This document shows positions 39,482 to 47,762 of a DNA stretch of 64,000 bases, piece by piece; positions within the stretch are counted from its first letter, which is position 1; each line of letters opens with the position of its first letter. The DNA comes from Hoeflea sp. (GTDB lineage: Bacteria > Pseudomonadota > Alphaproteobacteria > Rhizobiales > Rhizobiaceae): contig NZ_NVXQ01000002.1 in assembly GCF_002733955.1 (NCBI RefSeq), positions 361,409-425,408 on the forward strand, in the 5' to 3' direction. A program made the translations under genes and the position numbers. The notes below the pieces were generated by a model that was given only the letters and a program-made list of their open reading frames with translations, did not search any database and was not told the origin of the DNA.

Positions 39482-40285
39482 TCAACCGGTTTCCAGCGGC
39501 CGCTTTTTCCAGCCGGTTGCAGCATTCATCAGCCAGAAATAGGCCGGATAGGGCAAAAACTGCAGCGCCTTGAGCACATAGGTGAAGCGGCGCGGAAAGG
39601 TGATCTCGAAGGAACCTGACTTTAGGCCGCTGGCAATACGCTTCGCTGCCTCTTCCGGCTGCAGCAGCGCCGGCATTTCGAACGCATTGTCTGCCGTCGC
39701 CGGCGTATCGACGAAGCCCGGATTGATCACCTGGATGCGGACGCCGAATTTGTCGAGATCGAATTTCAGGCTTTCCGCCATGTTGATCAGCGCCGCCTTG
39801 GTCGCGCCATAGGCTGCACTGGTCGGCATGCCGCCATAGCCGGTGACCGACGAAACGATGGCAATCTGGCCGCGGCCACGCGCCTTCATTCGCTCGATCG
39901 CCGGAACCAAGCCATTGACCACGCCCGACAAATTGACCGCGAAACTCTTGTCAAAATCTTCAACCTTGAGTGTTTCGCCATGCACCGGCAGATACACCCC
40001 GGCATTGAACACCGCCAGCGCCAGTCCGTTTGCTTCGGCATCAATGCGCCCGGCAATCTCCGCCATCGCGCCGGTGTCGGTAACATCACCGGCAGCCGCG
40101 ATGATCCGGCCCTTGAGGCCGGCAGACTGCCCGGCGAGTTCTTTCAGCGCATCTTCGCTGCGCGCCGTGGCAAAGACCGTGAACCCCTCGCCCGCCAGAT
40201 CCAGCGCCAGCGCCTTGCCGATGCCGCTCGAGGCGCCGGTCACCCAGGCTGCTCCGTCTGCAGGTGTCGCGGTGAAACTGGTCAT
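39482..40285 (-). CDS. Short-chain dehydrogenase/reductase
   Basis: This is a 267-residue classical SDR with the NAD(P)-binding TGASSGIGKALA motif (about residues 18-29), the NAG motif (FNAGVYLP) and the catalytic YGATK (Tyr and Lys) preceded by Ser in SSVTGYGG. The substrate is unknown. The ATG at 40285 has GGAG 6 bp upstream. It lies just downstream of the ChrR-like gene on the same strand, with a terminator-like hairpin between them, and converges with the MFS gene. Confidence 0.9.
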   Translation of the reverse strand: MTSFTATPADGAAWVTGASSGIGKALALDLAGEGFTVFATARSEDALKELAGQSAGLKGRIIAAAGDVTDTGAMAEIAGRIDAEANGLALAVFNAGVYLPVHGETLKVEDFDKSFAVNLSGVVNGLVPAIERMKARGRGQIAIVSSVTGYGGMPTSAAYGATKAALINMAESLKFDLDKFGVRIQVINPGFVDTPATADNAFEMPALLQPEEAAKRIASGLKSGSFEITFPRRFTYVLKALQFLPYPAYFWLMNAATGWKKRPLETG

Positions 40286-40299
40286 GCAAGTCTCCAATC

Positions 40300-40337
40300 A
40301 AAAAGGCCGTCTGGAACATGATACGTTCCGGACGGCC
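40300..40337 (-). terminator. Terminator-like hairpin between ChrR-like and SDR genes
   Basis: A 13-bp stem (GGCCGTCTGGAAC with GTTCCGGACGGCC, one G-T pair, loop ATGATAC) is followed on the minus strand by a T-run. It ends 15 bp before the SDR start codon, so it could stop ChrR-like transcripts or gate read-through into the SDR gene. Confidence 0.8.
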
Positions 40338-40367
40338 CATTGGTTCAAATTCTGAAAAGACGGCGGC

Positions 40368-41012
40368 CTAGCCGATGATGTCGCCGATCAGCTGACGGAA
40401 CGAGCCGGTCAGTTTCAGGGGCGCATCCACGACCGCAAAGCCAATGCAGGGGCGGCCGGTATCGGCACTTGGACGATGGTCGACCGAATCATCGGCCACC
40501 GAGATGTCGCCGCGACCGTAATGCCCGCGCCCGTCACTGAACGCGCCATCGAGCACCAGCGACAACTCGCTGCCTTCATGAGTATGCGCCGGCACGGTCC
40601 GCCCCGGCTTGATCCAGAAAAGGTTGACGTGGCAGCCCTCGATATCTCCGAGCTCATATTCCTTGAATCCCGGCATCTTGGTGCGCCACGGCACATCATT
40701 CGCATCAAAGCCGACAAAATCATACAGCGCCTTGGGGAAGATCCGTTCTTCGCCGCCGCGCACTGCGGCAGCAGTTGCCGGAGCAGCCGAGCCAATCACC
40801 GCAGCAAGCATCGCGTCCCGATTGCTGAGGGCCACCGGATCGACATCCATAAGTTCAAGCCCGGCCATGGCTTCGAGATTTGCCACCTTGCGCCGGTTGT
40901 CCGCCTTCAATTCCAGATGCGCTTCCACGAGAACCCGTGCCGGGGTCGGGAGAGTCCCGGCGACATACCGGGCAAGAAGCGAGTCGATTGTATCGATATG
41001 TTCACGCACCAT
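40368..41012 (-). CDS. ChrR-like cupin protein lacking the zinc CxxC of the anti-sigma domain
   Basis: ChrR proteins hold an ECF sigma factor inactive through an N-terminal zinc domain and sense singlet oxygen through a C-terminal cupin. The 214-residue product has the same length and layout as ChrR. The anti-sigma helices are visible (SLLARYVAGTLPTPARVLVE, then AHLEL), but HLELCxxCR reads HLELKADNR, so both cysteines are lost. The cupin keeps PAHTHEGSE. Start at 41012 is chosen for family length and because the ECF11-type -10 box overlaps the only ribosome site for an alternative TTG at 41087. It could be an activator or a sigma-independent sensor. Confidence 0.82.
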   Translation of the reverse strand: MVREHIDTIDSLLARYVAGTLPTPARVLVEAHLELKADNRRKVANLEAMAGLELMDVDPVALSNRDAMLAAVIGSAAPATAAAVRGGEERIFPKALYDFVGFDANDVPWRTKMPGFKEYELGDIEGCHVNLFWIKPGRTVPAHTHEGSELSLVLDGAFSDGRGHYGRGDISVADDSVDHRPSADTGRPCIGFAVVDAPLKLTGSFRQLIGDIIG

Positions 41013-41094
41013 GCGTATCAAGCTTTCCACAATTTCAACGACCGTTTCACCCTGATACGGGGAAACCGCCGTTCCTATCTGTTCCAATTGTGTC

Positions 41095-41124
41095 TCCTTA
41101 CGCCCGGCGGCGCAATACGGATCA
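41095..41124 (-). promoter_or_regulatory. ECF11 (RpoE/ChrR)-type promoter of the ChrR-like gene
   Basis: On the minus strand TGATCC (41124-41119) is followed after exactly 18 bp by TAAGGA (41100-41095), with CG directly before it. Spacing and both boxes match the promoter of the photolyase run. The leader would be about 80 nt if translation begins at 41012. Confidence 0.78.
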
Positions 41125-41285
41125 CTGGAACATGCCATTTCTCATTTTTGCCGTTTGAAGGCAAATTTTCCCTTATACTCAGACGCCGGGAGAGCAGGTT
41201 TCTTGCAACAGCCCCCTTGAGAAGCCACAACTGGCTGCCTAGTCTCAGCCAGCCTGTGCACCCACAGACAATAACAGGAAAAATC

Positions 41286-42323
41286 ATGCCAGCCATCAGC
41301 TCCGTTCTCGACGCCATCGGCAACACGCCTCTCATCCGCCTCAATGCCGCGTCGGAAGCCACGGGCTGCACCATTCTGGGCAAGGCGGAATTTCTCAATC
41401 CCGGCCAATCGGTCAAGGACCGGGCCGCTCTGGAAATCATTCGCGACGCGGAATCCAAGGGGCTGCTGCGCCCGGGCGGCACCATCGTCGAGGGAACGGC
41501 GGGCAACACCGGCATCGGGCTGGCGCTGGTGGCGCGCGCGCTGGGCTACAAGACCGTCATCGTGATTCCCGAAACCCAGAGCCAGGAAAAGAAGGACGCG
41601 CTGCGCCTGCTTGGCGCCGAACTGGTGGAAGTTCCCGCCGCACCCTACCGCAATCCCAACAATTACGTCCGGCTGTCGGGCCGCCTCGCGGAGCAGATCG
41701 CCAAGTCCGATCCCCGGGGCGCGATCTGGGCCAACCAGTTCGACAATGTCGCCAACCGTCAGGCCCATGTGAAGACCACAGCACCCGAAATCTGGCGCGA
41801 CACCGATGGCAAGGTTGATGGCTTCATCTGCGCCGTTGGGTCCGGCGGCACGCTGGCTGGCGTCGCCGAAGGCCTGCGCAGCCAGAACAAGTCCGTCAAG
41901 ATCGGCCTTGCCGATCCCGATGGCGCCGCCTTGCACAATTTCTACACCAACGGCGAGATGAAATCTTCTGGTGGATCGATCACCGAAGGTATCGGCCAGG
42001 GGCGTATCACCGCCAACCTGGAAGGCTTCACGCCCGACATGTCGTTCAACATTCCCGATTCGGAAGCCATCCCGCTGGTGTTCGATCTTCTCGAAAATGA
42101 AGGCCTTTGCCTCGGCGGCTCCTCCGGCATCAATGTCGCTGGCGCTATCCGGATGGCCCGCGAGATGGGCCCCGGCCACACCATCGTGACCATCCTGTGC
42201 GATTACGGCAACCGCTACCAGTCCAAGCTGTTCAACCCGGAGTTCCTCCGCTCGAAGGATCTGCCGGTGCCCGAATGGCTGACCCGCACCAGCGATCTTT
42301 CCGTCCCCTACATCAGCGAGTGA
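41286..42323 (+). CDS. cysK: Cysteine synthase family protein
   Basis: CysK makes cysteine from O-acetylserine and sulfide using PLP. The 345-residue product has the PLP lysine segment NPGQSVKDRAA (about residues 38-48), the EGTAGNTGIGLAL substrate loop and GSGGTLAGV phosphate-binding loop. The ATG at 41286 is the family start; the long open frame upstream is not coding. AlaX-like, sulfurtransferase and GNAT genes follow on the same strand. A cystathionine beta-synthase-like role cannot be excluded. Confidence 0.92.
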   Translation: MPAISSVLDAIGNTPLIRLNAASEATGCTILGKAEFLNPGQSVKDRAALEIIRDAESKGLLRPGGTIVEGTAGNTGIGLALVARALGYKTVIVIPETQSQEKKDALRLLGAELVEVPAAPYRNPNNYVRLSGRLAEQIAKSDPRGAIWANQFDNVANRQAHVKTTAPEIWRDTDGKVDGFICAVGSGGTLAGVAEGLRSQNKSVKIGLADPDGAALHNFYTNGEMKSSGGSITEGIGQGRITANLEGFTPDMSFNIPDSEAIPLVFDLLENEGLCLGGSSGINVAGAIRMAREMGPGHTIVTILCDYGNRYQSKLFNPEFLRSKDLPVPEWLTRTSDLSVPYISE

Positions 42324-42328
42324 GTTCC

Positions 42329-43054
42329 ATGACTGCTCTCTTCCTCGAAGACGCCTATCTCTCCACCGTCGAGGCTCATGTCACCGGCGTGCGGGAAGAT
42401 GGCGGAATTCAGCTCGATCAGACCTGCTTTTATGCAACCTCCGGCGGCCAGCCCGGCGACACCGGTTTCCTCGAGCGCGAAAACGGCGACAAGATCCAGA
42501 TCGCCGGCACCGTTACCGGTGATACCAAGGCCGACATCATTCTCATTCCGGCTCCTGATCAGGCAAAGCCTACCGTTGGTGAGAAACTGGTTCAGCACAT
42601 CGACTGGGACCGGCGCTACCGGTTGATGCGCATGCACACCGCCTGCCACCTGCTCTCCGTCGTCTGTCCCTACCCGATCACCGGTGCCGCGGTCAGCGAA
42701 ACCGACAGCCGCATCGATTTCGACATGACCGACACCATCGACAAGGCCGAGGTCACGGCGAAACTGATGGAGCTGGTCAACGCCAATCATCCGGTTTTCA
42801 ATCAATGGATCTCGGAAGAGGATCTCAACGCCAATCCGGACCTGATCAAGTCCAAGAACGTGCGGCCTCCCCGCGGCCAAGGCCAGATCCGGCTTGTCTG
42901 CATCGGCGAAGACTCGTCAATCGACAGCCAGCCCTGCGGCGGCACTCATGTCGGCGAAACCGCGGAAGTCGGCGAAATTCACATTGGCAAAATCGAGAAG
43001 AAGGGCAAGGAAAACCGCCGCTTCCGCATCCGCTTCGGCCCGCTTCCTGCCTGA
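42329..43054 (+). CDS. AlaX-like alanyl-tRNA editing protein
   Basis: AlaX proteins are free-standing editing domains that hydrolyse mischarged tRNA-Ala. The 241-residue product has the SGGQPGDTG loop near residue 40 and a complete zinc site: HTACH (HxxxH, about residue 104) and CGGTH (about residue 208). It lacks the synthetase core. It starts 5 bp after cysK ends and is likely co-transcribed with it. Confidence 0.88.
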   Translation: MTALFLEDAYLSTVEAHVTGVREDGGIQLDQTCFYATSGGQPGDTGFLERENGDKIQIAGTVTGDTKADIILIPAPDQAKPTVGEKLVQHIDWDRRYRLMRMHTACHLLSVVCPYPITGAAVSETDSRIDFDMTDTIDKAEVTAKLMELVNANHPVFNQWISEEDLNANPDLIKSKNVRPPRGQGQIRLVCIGEDSSIDSQPCGGTHVGETAEVGEIHIGKIEKKGKENRRFRIRFGPLPA

Positions 43055-43283
43055 TCGCCCTCTCGTCGAAAAGCACCGCCTCTTCGCATCGGACTCCTCT
43101 GCCCAGTCCGGCGCGCCTGTCGGTGATGTTGCCTACAGTTTTATCTATGAGATTGACGCCTCGTTAAAACGATCAGCGTAGAACTCGGCCCATCCTGCGG
43201 AGGCACTGTGTGCACCGGGGCTGACGATGCAACGCCGTGATCGAAGCCTTCCGGCTTCCCACCGAAGATTGAAAAGCGACGCT

Positions 43284-43694
43284 ATGAATTCCATTCTAGC
43301 CAGATCCTACCCAATCTCTGCAATGGTTCCCAACCTGCTGCCAGCACAGCCTGCCGGCAACAGCACCAAGGCGCCTGCGCCGAAGACAGACACGGCAATC
43401 CCCACCGATGCCGCGCCTCAGCTGTCTGCCCGCGTCAGCGCCTTCCTGACAAGCGATGCGGCGATGGAAACCAGCGGACGCCGCCCAAAAGGCACGCCGC
43501 CAGAAGGCGGATTGCCTCCGGCTGGCGCCGGTCCCCGGCAGAGCGAAACGTCCAGCGAGAGCGAAACCGCCCTGTTGCTCTTGGAAACGGACGACGAGAC
43601 CGACAGCGATGACAGTGCTGCAGACACCGGGTCGCAGAACGCTGCGATCGTGTTTGACGAGGCTGCAACTTACTACCCGACATCGCTGTACTGA
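43284..43694 (+). CDS. Hypothetical protein, Pro/Ser/Glu-rich
   Basis: The 136-residue product has no recognised domain. It is rich in Pro, Ser, Thr and acidic residues and looks disordered, with acidic clusters in the C-terminal half. The ATG at 43284 is preferred over an upstream GC-rich extension. It lies alone between the AlaX-like and sulfurtransferase genes; about 230 bp before it hold no other gene. Confidence 0.5.
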   Translation: MNSILARSYPISAMVPNLLPAQPAGNSTKAPAPKTDTAIPTDAAPQLSARVSAFLTSDAAMETSGRRPKGTPPEGGLPPAGAGPRQSETSSESETALLLLETDDETDSDDSAADTGSQNAAIVFDEAATYYPTSLY

Positions 43695-43879
43695 CGCGCA
43701 GCACTGAAATTCAGCGGGCCGGTCATCGGCCCGTATTTGTTTGACCTTTTTTGTTTGTCCATTTTGTTTGTATGTCCCGGCCACCTCATTGCCGCACCTC
43801 ACGGCAATCGCATAACATGCGCCCGAAACAACCGCGTCACGACGCTGGACCCCGTGCCCCCGCATTTGAGGATGACTTG

Positions 43880-44743
43880 ATGACCACCGCGCCAGACCAA
43901 AGCCCATTCGTCGTCTCCTTCGACTGGCTCAATAGCCGGATCGGTGAACCGGGCCTGAAGATCGTGGACGCTTCCTGGTATCTCCCGGCGCAAAACCGCG
44001 ATGGCGCCGCCGAATTCGCAGCTGCACGGATCCCGGGCGCCGTCTTCTTCGATCAGGACAGCATCGTCGACAAGACCTCGAATCTGCCGCACACGATCCC
44101 CCAGCCGGCGGAATTCGCCCGTGCTGCCGGCGCACTTGGTCTGTCAGAATCCGATACCATCGTTGTCTATGACGGCCCGGGCATGTTCACCGCGCCGCGG
44201 GTCTGGTGGCTGCTGCGCATCTTCGGCGCCGGCAACACCTATGTGCTTGATGGCGGTTTCGACAGCTGGAAGCAGCAGGGCCTGCCGGTCGAAACAACCC
44301 AGGCGGCACAGCCTGTCCCCGCAGAGTTCAGCCCCACACTCAATGACCGCGCGATCACGGCTTTTGAGCAAATGCGCTCGATTGTGGACACGGGCAGCTC
44401 GCAGATTGCCGATGCGCGCGGACCGGGCCGGTTCACAGGCGTCGAGGCCGAACCCCGCGCCGGCATGCGCTCGGGCCACATGCCCGGTGCCCGCAATGTT
44501 CCATTCCTCATCCTGTCCGAAGGCGGTAAACTCAAATCGATCCCGGAATTGCGCGAGGCACTGGAAGCATCTGGTCTTGATCTCGACAAGCCCGTGGTCA
44601 CCACCTGCGGCTCGGGCGTGACGGCTGCAGTCATTACACTTGCCCTTCAGTCGGTCGGGCACCGGAACAATACGCTTTACGATGGCTCCTGGTCCGAATG
44701 GGGCGGCCGTGAGGACACACCAATCGTCACCGGAGAGGCCTGA
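43880..44743 (+). CDS. sseA: 3-mercaptopyruvate sulfurtransferase
   Basis: SseA transfers sulfur from 3-mercaptopyruvate to thiols or cyanide. The 287-residue product has two rhodanese domains. The second carries the active-site loop CGSGVTA (about residues 238-244), the mercaptopyruvate type, and WSEWG follows. The ATG at 43880 has GAGGATGA before it; an upstream in-frame ATG at about 43820 lacks support. The next gene begins one base after its stop. Confidence 0.93.
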   Translation: MTTAPDQSPFVVSFDWLNSRIGEPGLKIVDASWYLPAQNRDGAAEFAAARIPGAVFFDQDSIVDKTSNLPHTIPQPAEFARAAGALGLSESDTIVVYDGPGMFTAPRVWWLLRIFGAGNTYVLDGGFDSWKQQGLPVETTQAAQPVPAEFSPTLNDRAITAFEQMRSIVDTGSSQIADARGPGRFTGVEAEPRAGMRSGHMPGARNVPFLILSEGGKLKSIPELREALEASGLDLDKPVVTTCGSGVTAAVITLALQSVGHRNNTLYDGSWSEWGGREDTPIVTGEA

Positions 44744-44744
44744 G

Positions 44745-45326
44745 ATGGCAAAGGCAGCAAAACCCAAATCGCTCAAGGCAACCGTCACGCATCTGGAAAT
44801 GAAGCGCCGCCCGCGCGCCACCACGCCGCTGCCGATCAATCTCCATGCGACGCTGATGAAGGCAACCGACATCCCGCTGCATTTCTACCGCTACCTGCAA
44901 TGGCAGGTCGGCCGTGAATGGCATTGGGTCACCCGTCTGCGCCTGAGTGACGAAAAGCTGTCGGAAATCGTTCACGCCAAGACCACGCAGATTTTCGTGC
45001 TCAGCGTCGAGGGCGCTCCGGCCGGGTTCTTCGAAATCAGCGAGCTGGAAGATGCAACGGTCGAACTTGTCTATTTCGGCCTGATGGAGCATGTGCGCAG
45101 ACGCGGACTGGGCGAATGGATGCTGGGCCAGGCACTCAGCACAGCCTGGTCGAGCACCCCTGCCCGGGTCATCGTGTCGACCAACACGCTGGACCACCCC
45201 GCGGCCCTGCCGCTTTATCAGAAGATGGGGTTCGAACCGGTGAGCCAGAACGGCGCCATCATCCGGCCGCTGTCGGATGACGAAATCCTGACCATGGTAA
45301 AATCCGGCAGCACCAGCGCCGGCTGA
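44745..45326 (+). CDS. GNAT-family N-acetyltransferase
   Basis: The 193-residue product is a GNAT acetyltransferase. The acetyl-CoA loop is visible as HVRRRGLGEWML (about residues 123-134), and the C-terminal segment TLDHPAALPLYQKMGFEPV is typical. Its substrate is unknown. It starts immediately after sseA and is surely in the same transcript. Confidence 0.9.
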   Translation: MAKAAKPKSLKATVTHLEMKRRPRATTPLPINLHATLMKATDIPLHFYRYLQWQVGREWHWVTRLRLSDEKLSEIVHAKTTQIFVLSVEGAPAGFFEISELEDATVELVYFGLMEHVRRRGLGEWMLGQALSTAWSSTPARVIVSTNTLDHPAALPLYQKMGFEPVSQNGAIIRPLSDDEILTMVKSGSTSAG

Positions 45327-45393
45327 AATCGGGTGGCGGCCGATGCAGGCTTCATGAGACCACGAGGTGCGATACCAAACAGGAGCATCTCTC

Positions 45394-45864
45394 ATGACCA
45401 TTCGATTTGTAGCGCTAGAAACCACCATCGCCCGTCATCTCCAGAACGGAGGCAAGGACGCAAACGGACAAGTGCCGCAGCGTACCGTATCTGATGGCGG
45501 AGCGATACCTTGCCGACATTGCTTGAAGCCTGTTGAGACAGGCGATGAATACCTCATACTCTCTCATTGTCCATTTCCCGCAGCCCAGCCTTATGCCGAA
45601 TCGGGACCGATTTTTCTGCATGCCGAGGAGTGCAGGCGTGCAGAGGACTCGGCCAGGCCAGCCCCCATGTTTCAATACGGTCGAGGATATATTCTGCGGG
45701 GTTACAACGACAGCGACTGGATCAATTACAAGGCAGCTGAGGTGGTTGCGCCTGACCAGATCGAGGAAACCGCGACCCGCCTGCTTGCTCGTGATGATGT
45801 CGCCTATCTCCACATGCGTTCATCGCACATGAACTGTTATCAGTGCCGCATTGAACGGACATAA
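45394..45864 (+). CDS. DUF1203-family protein
   Basis: The 156-residue product matches the DUF1203 pattern, with CRHCLKPVETGDEYLIL near residue 40 and NCYQC near the C-terminus, so it has four paired cysteines. The function is not known. The ATG at 45394 has AGGAG 8 bp upstream. It ends at a bidirectional terminator shared with ald. Confidence 0.8.
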   Translation: MTIRFVALETTIARHLQNGGKDANGQVPQRTVSDGGAIPCRHCLKPVETGDEYLILSHCPFPAAQPYAESGPIFLHAEECRRAEDSARPAPMFQYGRGYILRGYNDSDWINYKAAEVVAPDQIEETATRLLARDDVAYLHMRSSHMNCYQCRIERT

Positions 45865-45866
45865 CC

Positions 45867-45899
45867 AAAAACCCGCCGGAATTGCACTCCGGCGGGTTT
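45867..45899. terminator. Bidirectional terminator between DUF1203 gene and ald
   Basis: A stem (ACCCGCCGGA with TCCGGCGGGT, loop ATTGCAC) is flanked by an A-run on the left and TTT on the right. It lies between convergent genes. Confidence 0.85.
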
Positions 45900-45933
45900 G
45901 AAATCGATCTTGGCGAAATACTTGGAAACCTGC

Positions 45934-47052
45934 TTAGGCGACCTTGAGCACCTGATCCATGTCGGCCAGTTCATAGCCCAGCGCATCGGCGACCGGGCGG
46001 TTGGTGATGCGGCCCTTGTGAACATTGAGGCCCGCACGCAGGTGACGGTCTTCGGCTATCGCCTTGAGCCCCTTGTCGGCCAGCATCAGACCGTAATGGA
46101 GCGTCGCGTTGTTGAGCGCGTGCGCCGAGGTGATCGGCACCGCGCCAGGCATGTTGGCGACGCAATAATGGATCACGCCATCGACCTCGTAGGTCGGCTC
46201 GGCATGGGTGGTGGCGTGGCTGGTCTCGAAGCAGCCGCCCTGGTCGATGGCGACATCGACGATCACCGCCCCCTTCTTCATGCCAGACAGCATGTCGCGG
46301 GTCACCAGTTTCGGAGCCGCGGCACCCGGGATCAGCACCGCGCCAACCACGACATCGGCGGAGAAGACTTCTTCCTCCAGCGCCTCGATGGTCGAGTAAC
46401 GGGTGTGAACCCGGCCGTTGAAGATATCGTCAAGCTGGCGCAGGCGCGGCAGCGACCGGTCGAGAATCGTTACGTCGGCGCCCAGGCCCACGGCCATCTT
46501 GGCCGAGTTGAGGCCGACAACGCCGCCGCCGATGACGGTGATCTTGGCCGGCAGCACGCCGGGAACGCCGCCGAGCAGAATGCCGCGGCCGCCATTGGCC
46601 TTCTGCAGCGAGGTCGCACCCGCCTGGATCGCCAGACGACCGGCCACTTCCGACATCGGCGCCAGCAGTGGCAGACCGCCACGGTCATCGGTCACGGTCT
46701 CGTAGGCGACCGCGGTGCAGCCCGAGGCCAGCAGGCCTTTTGTCTGCTCCGGATCCGGAGCCAGGTGCAGATAGGTGTAGAGAAGCTGGCCGTCGCGCAG
46801 CTGCGCCCATTCCGACGGCTGCGGTTCCTTGACCTTGACCACCATGTCCGAGCGCTCGAAGACCTCCTTGGCAGAGCCAACGATGGTGGCGCCCGCGGCC
46901 TGGTAAGCGGCATCATCTGCGTCGATGCCCATGCCCGCCTTGGTCTCGACAATCACTTCGTGGCCATGCGCCACATATTCGCGCACGGCACCCGGCGTCA
47001 GGCCGACACGGTACTCATGGTTCTTGATTTCCTTGGGGCAGCCTACACGCAT
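45934..47052 (-). CDS. ald: Alanine dehydrogenase
   Basis: Ald interconverts alanine and pyruvate plus ammonia with NAD. The 372-residue product has [20 protein letters not shown] at the start, with the pyruvate-site residues, a Rossmann motif [15 protein letters not shown] (about residues 173-187) and [13 protein letters not shown]. It is divergent from an Lrp-type regulator gene, and the shared region carries operator-like repeats, so control by that regulator is likely. Confidence 0.96.
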   Translation of the reverse strand: MRVGCPKEIKNHEYRVGLTPGAVREYVAHGHEVIVETKAGMGIDADDAAYQAAGATIVGSAKEVFERSDMVVKVKEPQPSEWAQLRDGQLLYTYLHLAPDPEQTKGLLASGCTAVAYETVTDDRGGLPLLAPMSEVAGRLAIQAGATSLQKANGGRGILLGGVPGVLPAKITVIGGGVVGLNSAKMAVGLGADVTILDRSLPRLRQLDDIFNGRVHTRYSTIEALEEEVFSADVVVGAVLIPGAAAPKLVTRDMLSGMKKGAVIVDVAIDQGGCFETSHATTHAEPTYEVDGVIHYCVANMPGAVPITSAHALNNATLHYGLMLADKGLKAIAEDRHLRAGLNVHKGRITNRPVADALGYELADMDQVLKVA

Positions 47053-47166
47053 TGACGTCTCCTCCGAGCCTTGGCTGACGCTTCAAGCGTCAAATCCGAT
47101 TTCAATGCGGCCTATTGGAACATCGGCGCTCCGAAATGTCCTTGCGAACCTGCCTTGTCCGCATCA

Positions 47167-47216
47167 CAAGATTCGAATAATCTTGCGTAGAAATATCAAA
47201 AATTCGGATATTCTTG
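47167..47216. promoter_or_regulatory. Lrp-type operator repeats between ald and its regulator
   Basis: A perfect inverted repeat CAAGATT-N5-AATCTTG lies at 47167-47185. A degenerate copy of its core (ATTCGGATATTCTTG, 13 of 15 matching) lies exactly 31 bp downstream at 47202-47216, next to the regulator start. Three helical turns between copies fit binding by an Lrp-type oligomer. Confidence 0.65.
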
Positions 47217-47218
47217 AC

Positions 47219-47683
47219 ATGCATGAGCTCGACACACTTGATATCGCCATTTTGAAGACACTTCAAAGTGAGGGCAGAATCTCCAACGCCGCCCTCGCCG
47301 AGCGCGTTGGCCTGTCCGCATCGGCCTGCTCCCGCCGGCTCGACATTCTCGAAAAATCCGAAGTCATCAAGGGCTATCACGCGCGGTTGTCACACAAGGC
47401 GCTGGATTACCGGATGATCGCCATTGTCCATATTTCGCTATCGGGACAGTTTGCCAAAACCCTCTCCGAGTTCGAAACCGCGGTCAAACTCTGCCCCAAT
47501 GTGCTGGTCTGCTACCTGATGAGCGGCGAGTACGATTACATCCTGCGCGTGGCCGCGCGCGACCTGGAGGACTACGAACGCATCCACCGCGACTGGCTCT
47601 CGGCCCTTCCCCATGTGGTCAAGATCAACTCGAGCTTTGCTCTGCGCGAGATCATCGACCGGCCCAATGTCGGCCTTGGTTGA
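47219..47683 (+). CDS. Lrp/AsnC-family regulator, probably of ald
   Basis: The 154-residue product has an N-terminal helix-turn-helix (LDIAILKTLQSEGRISNAAL, then SACSRRLDILE) and a C-terminal RAM ligand-binding domain ending near FALREIIDRP. The ATG at 47219 is chosen because it begins the conserved first helix. It is divergent from ald; in related bacteria such regulators activate alanine dehydrogenase in response to amino acids. Operator-like repeats directly before its start suggest self-control. Confidence 0.9.
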   Translation: MHELDTLDIAILKTLQSEGRISNAALAERVGLSASACSRRLDILEKSEVIKGYHARLSHKALDYRMIAIVHISLSGQFAKTLSEFETAVKLCPNVLVCYLMSGEYDYILRVAARDLEDYERIHRDWLSALPHVVKINSSFALREIIDRPNVGLG

Positions 47684-47708
47684 TACATGAGTAAAAAACT
47701 CATGTTAT
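47680..47708 (+). promoter_or_regulatory. Promoter with palindromic operator in the spacer, upstream of SIP gene
   Basis: TTGATA (47680-47685) and TGTTAT (47703-47708) are separated by 17 bp, a good vegetative promoter. The perfect palindrome CATGAGT-N5-ACTCATG spans 47686-47704, filling the spacer. A repressor bound there would block RNA polymerase. The promoter overlaps the stop codon of the Lrp gene. A weak terminator is the alternative reading. Confidence 0.6.
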
Positions 47709-47762
47709 TTTCGCTCGAACCTGCTAGGTAGGCACGGAAAATCGACCTGAAGGAGTATGACC

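Noticed and set aside
41013..41138. N-terminal extension of the ChrR-like protein (TTG 41087 or ATG 41138)
   Set aside because: TTG 41087 has a good AAGGAG, but that sequence is the -10 box of the ECF11-type promoter. The start at 41012 gives the normal ChrR length. The extension remains possible, as the frame is open.
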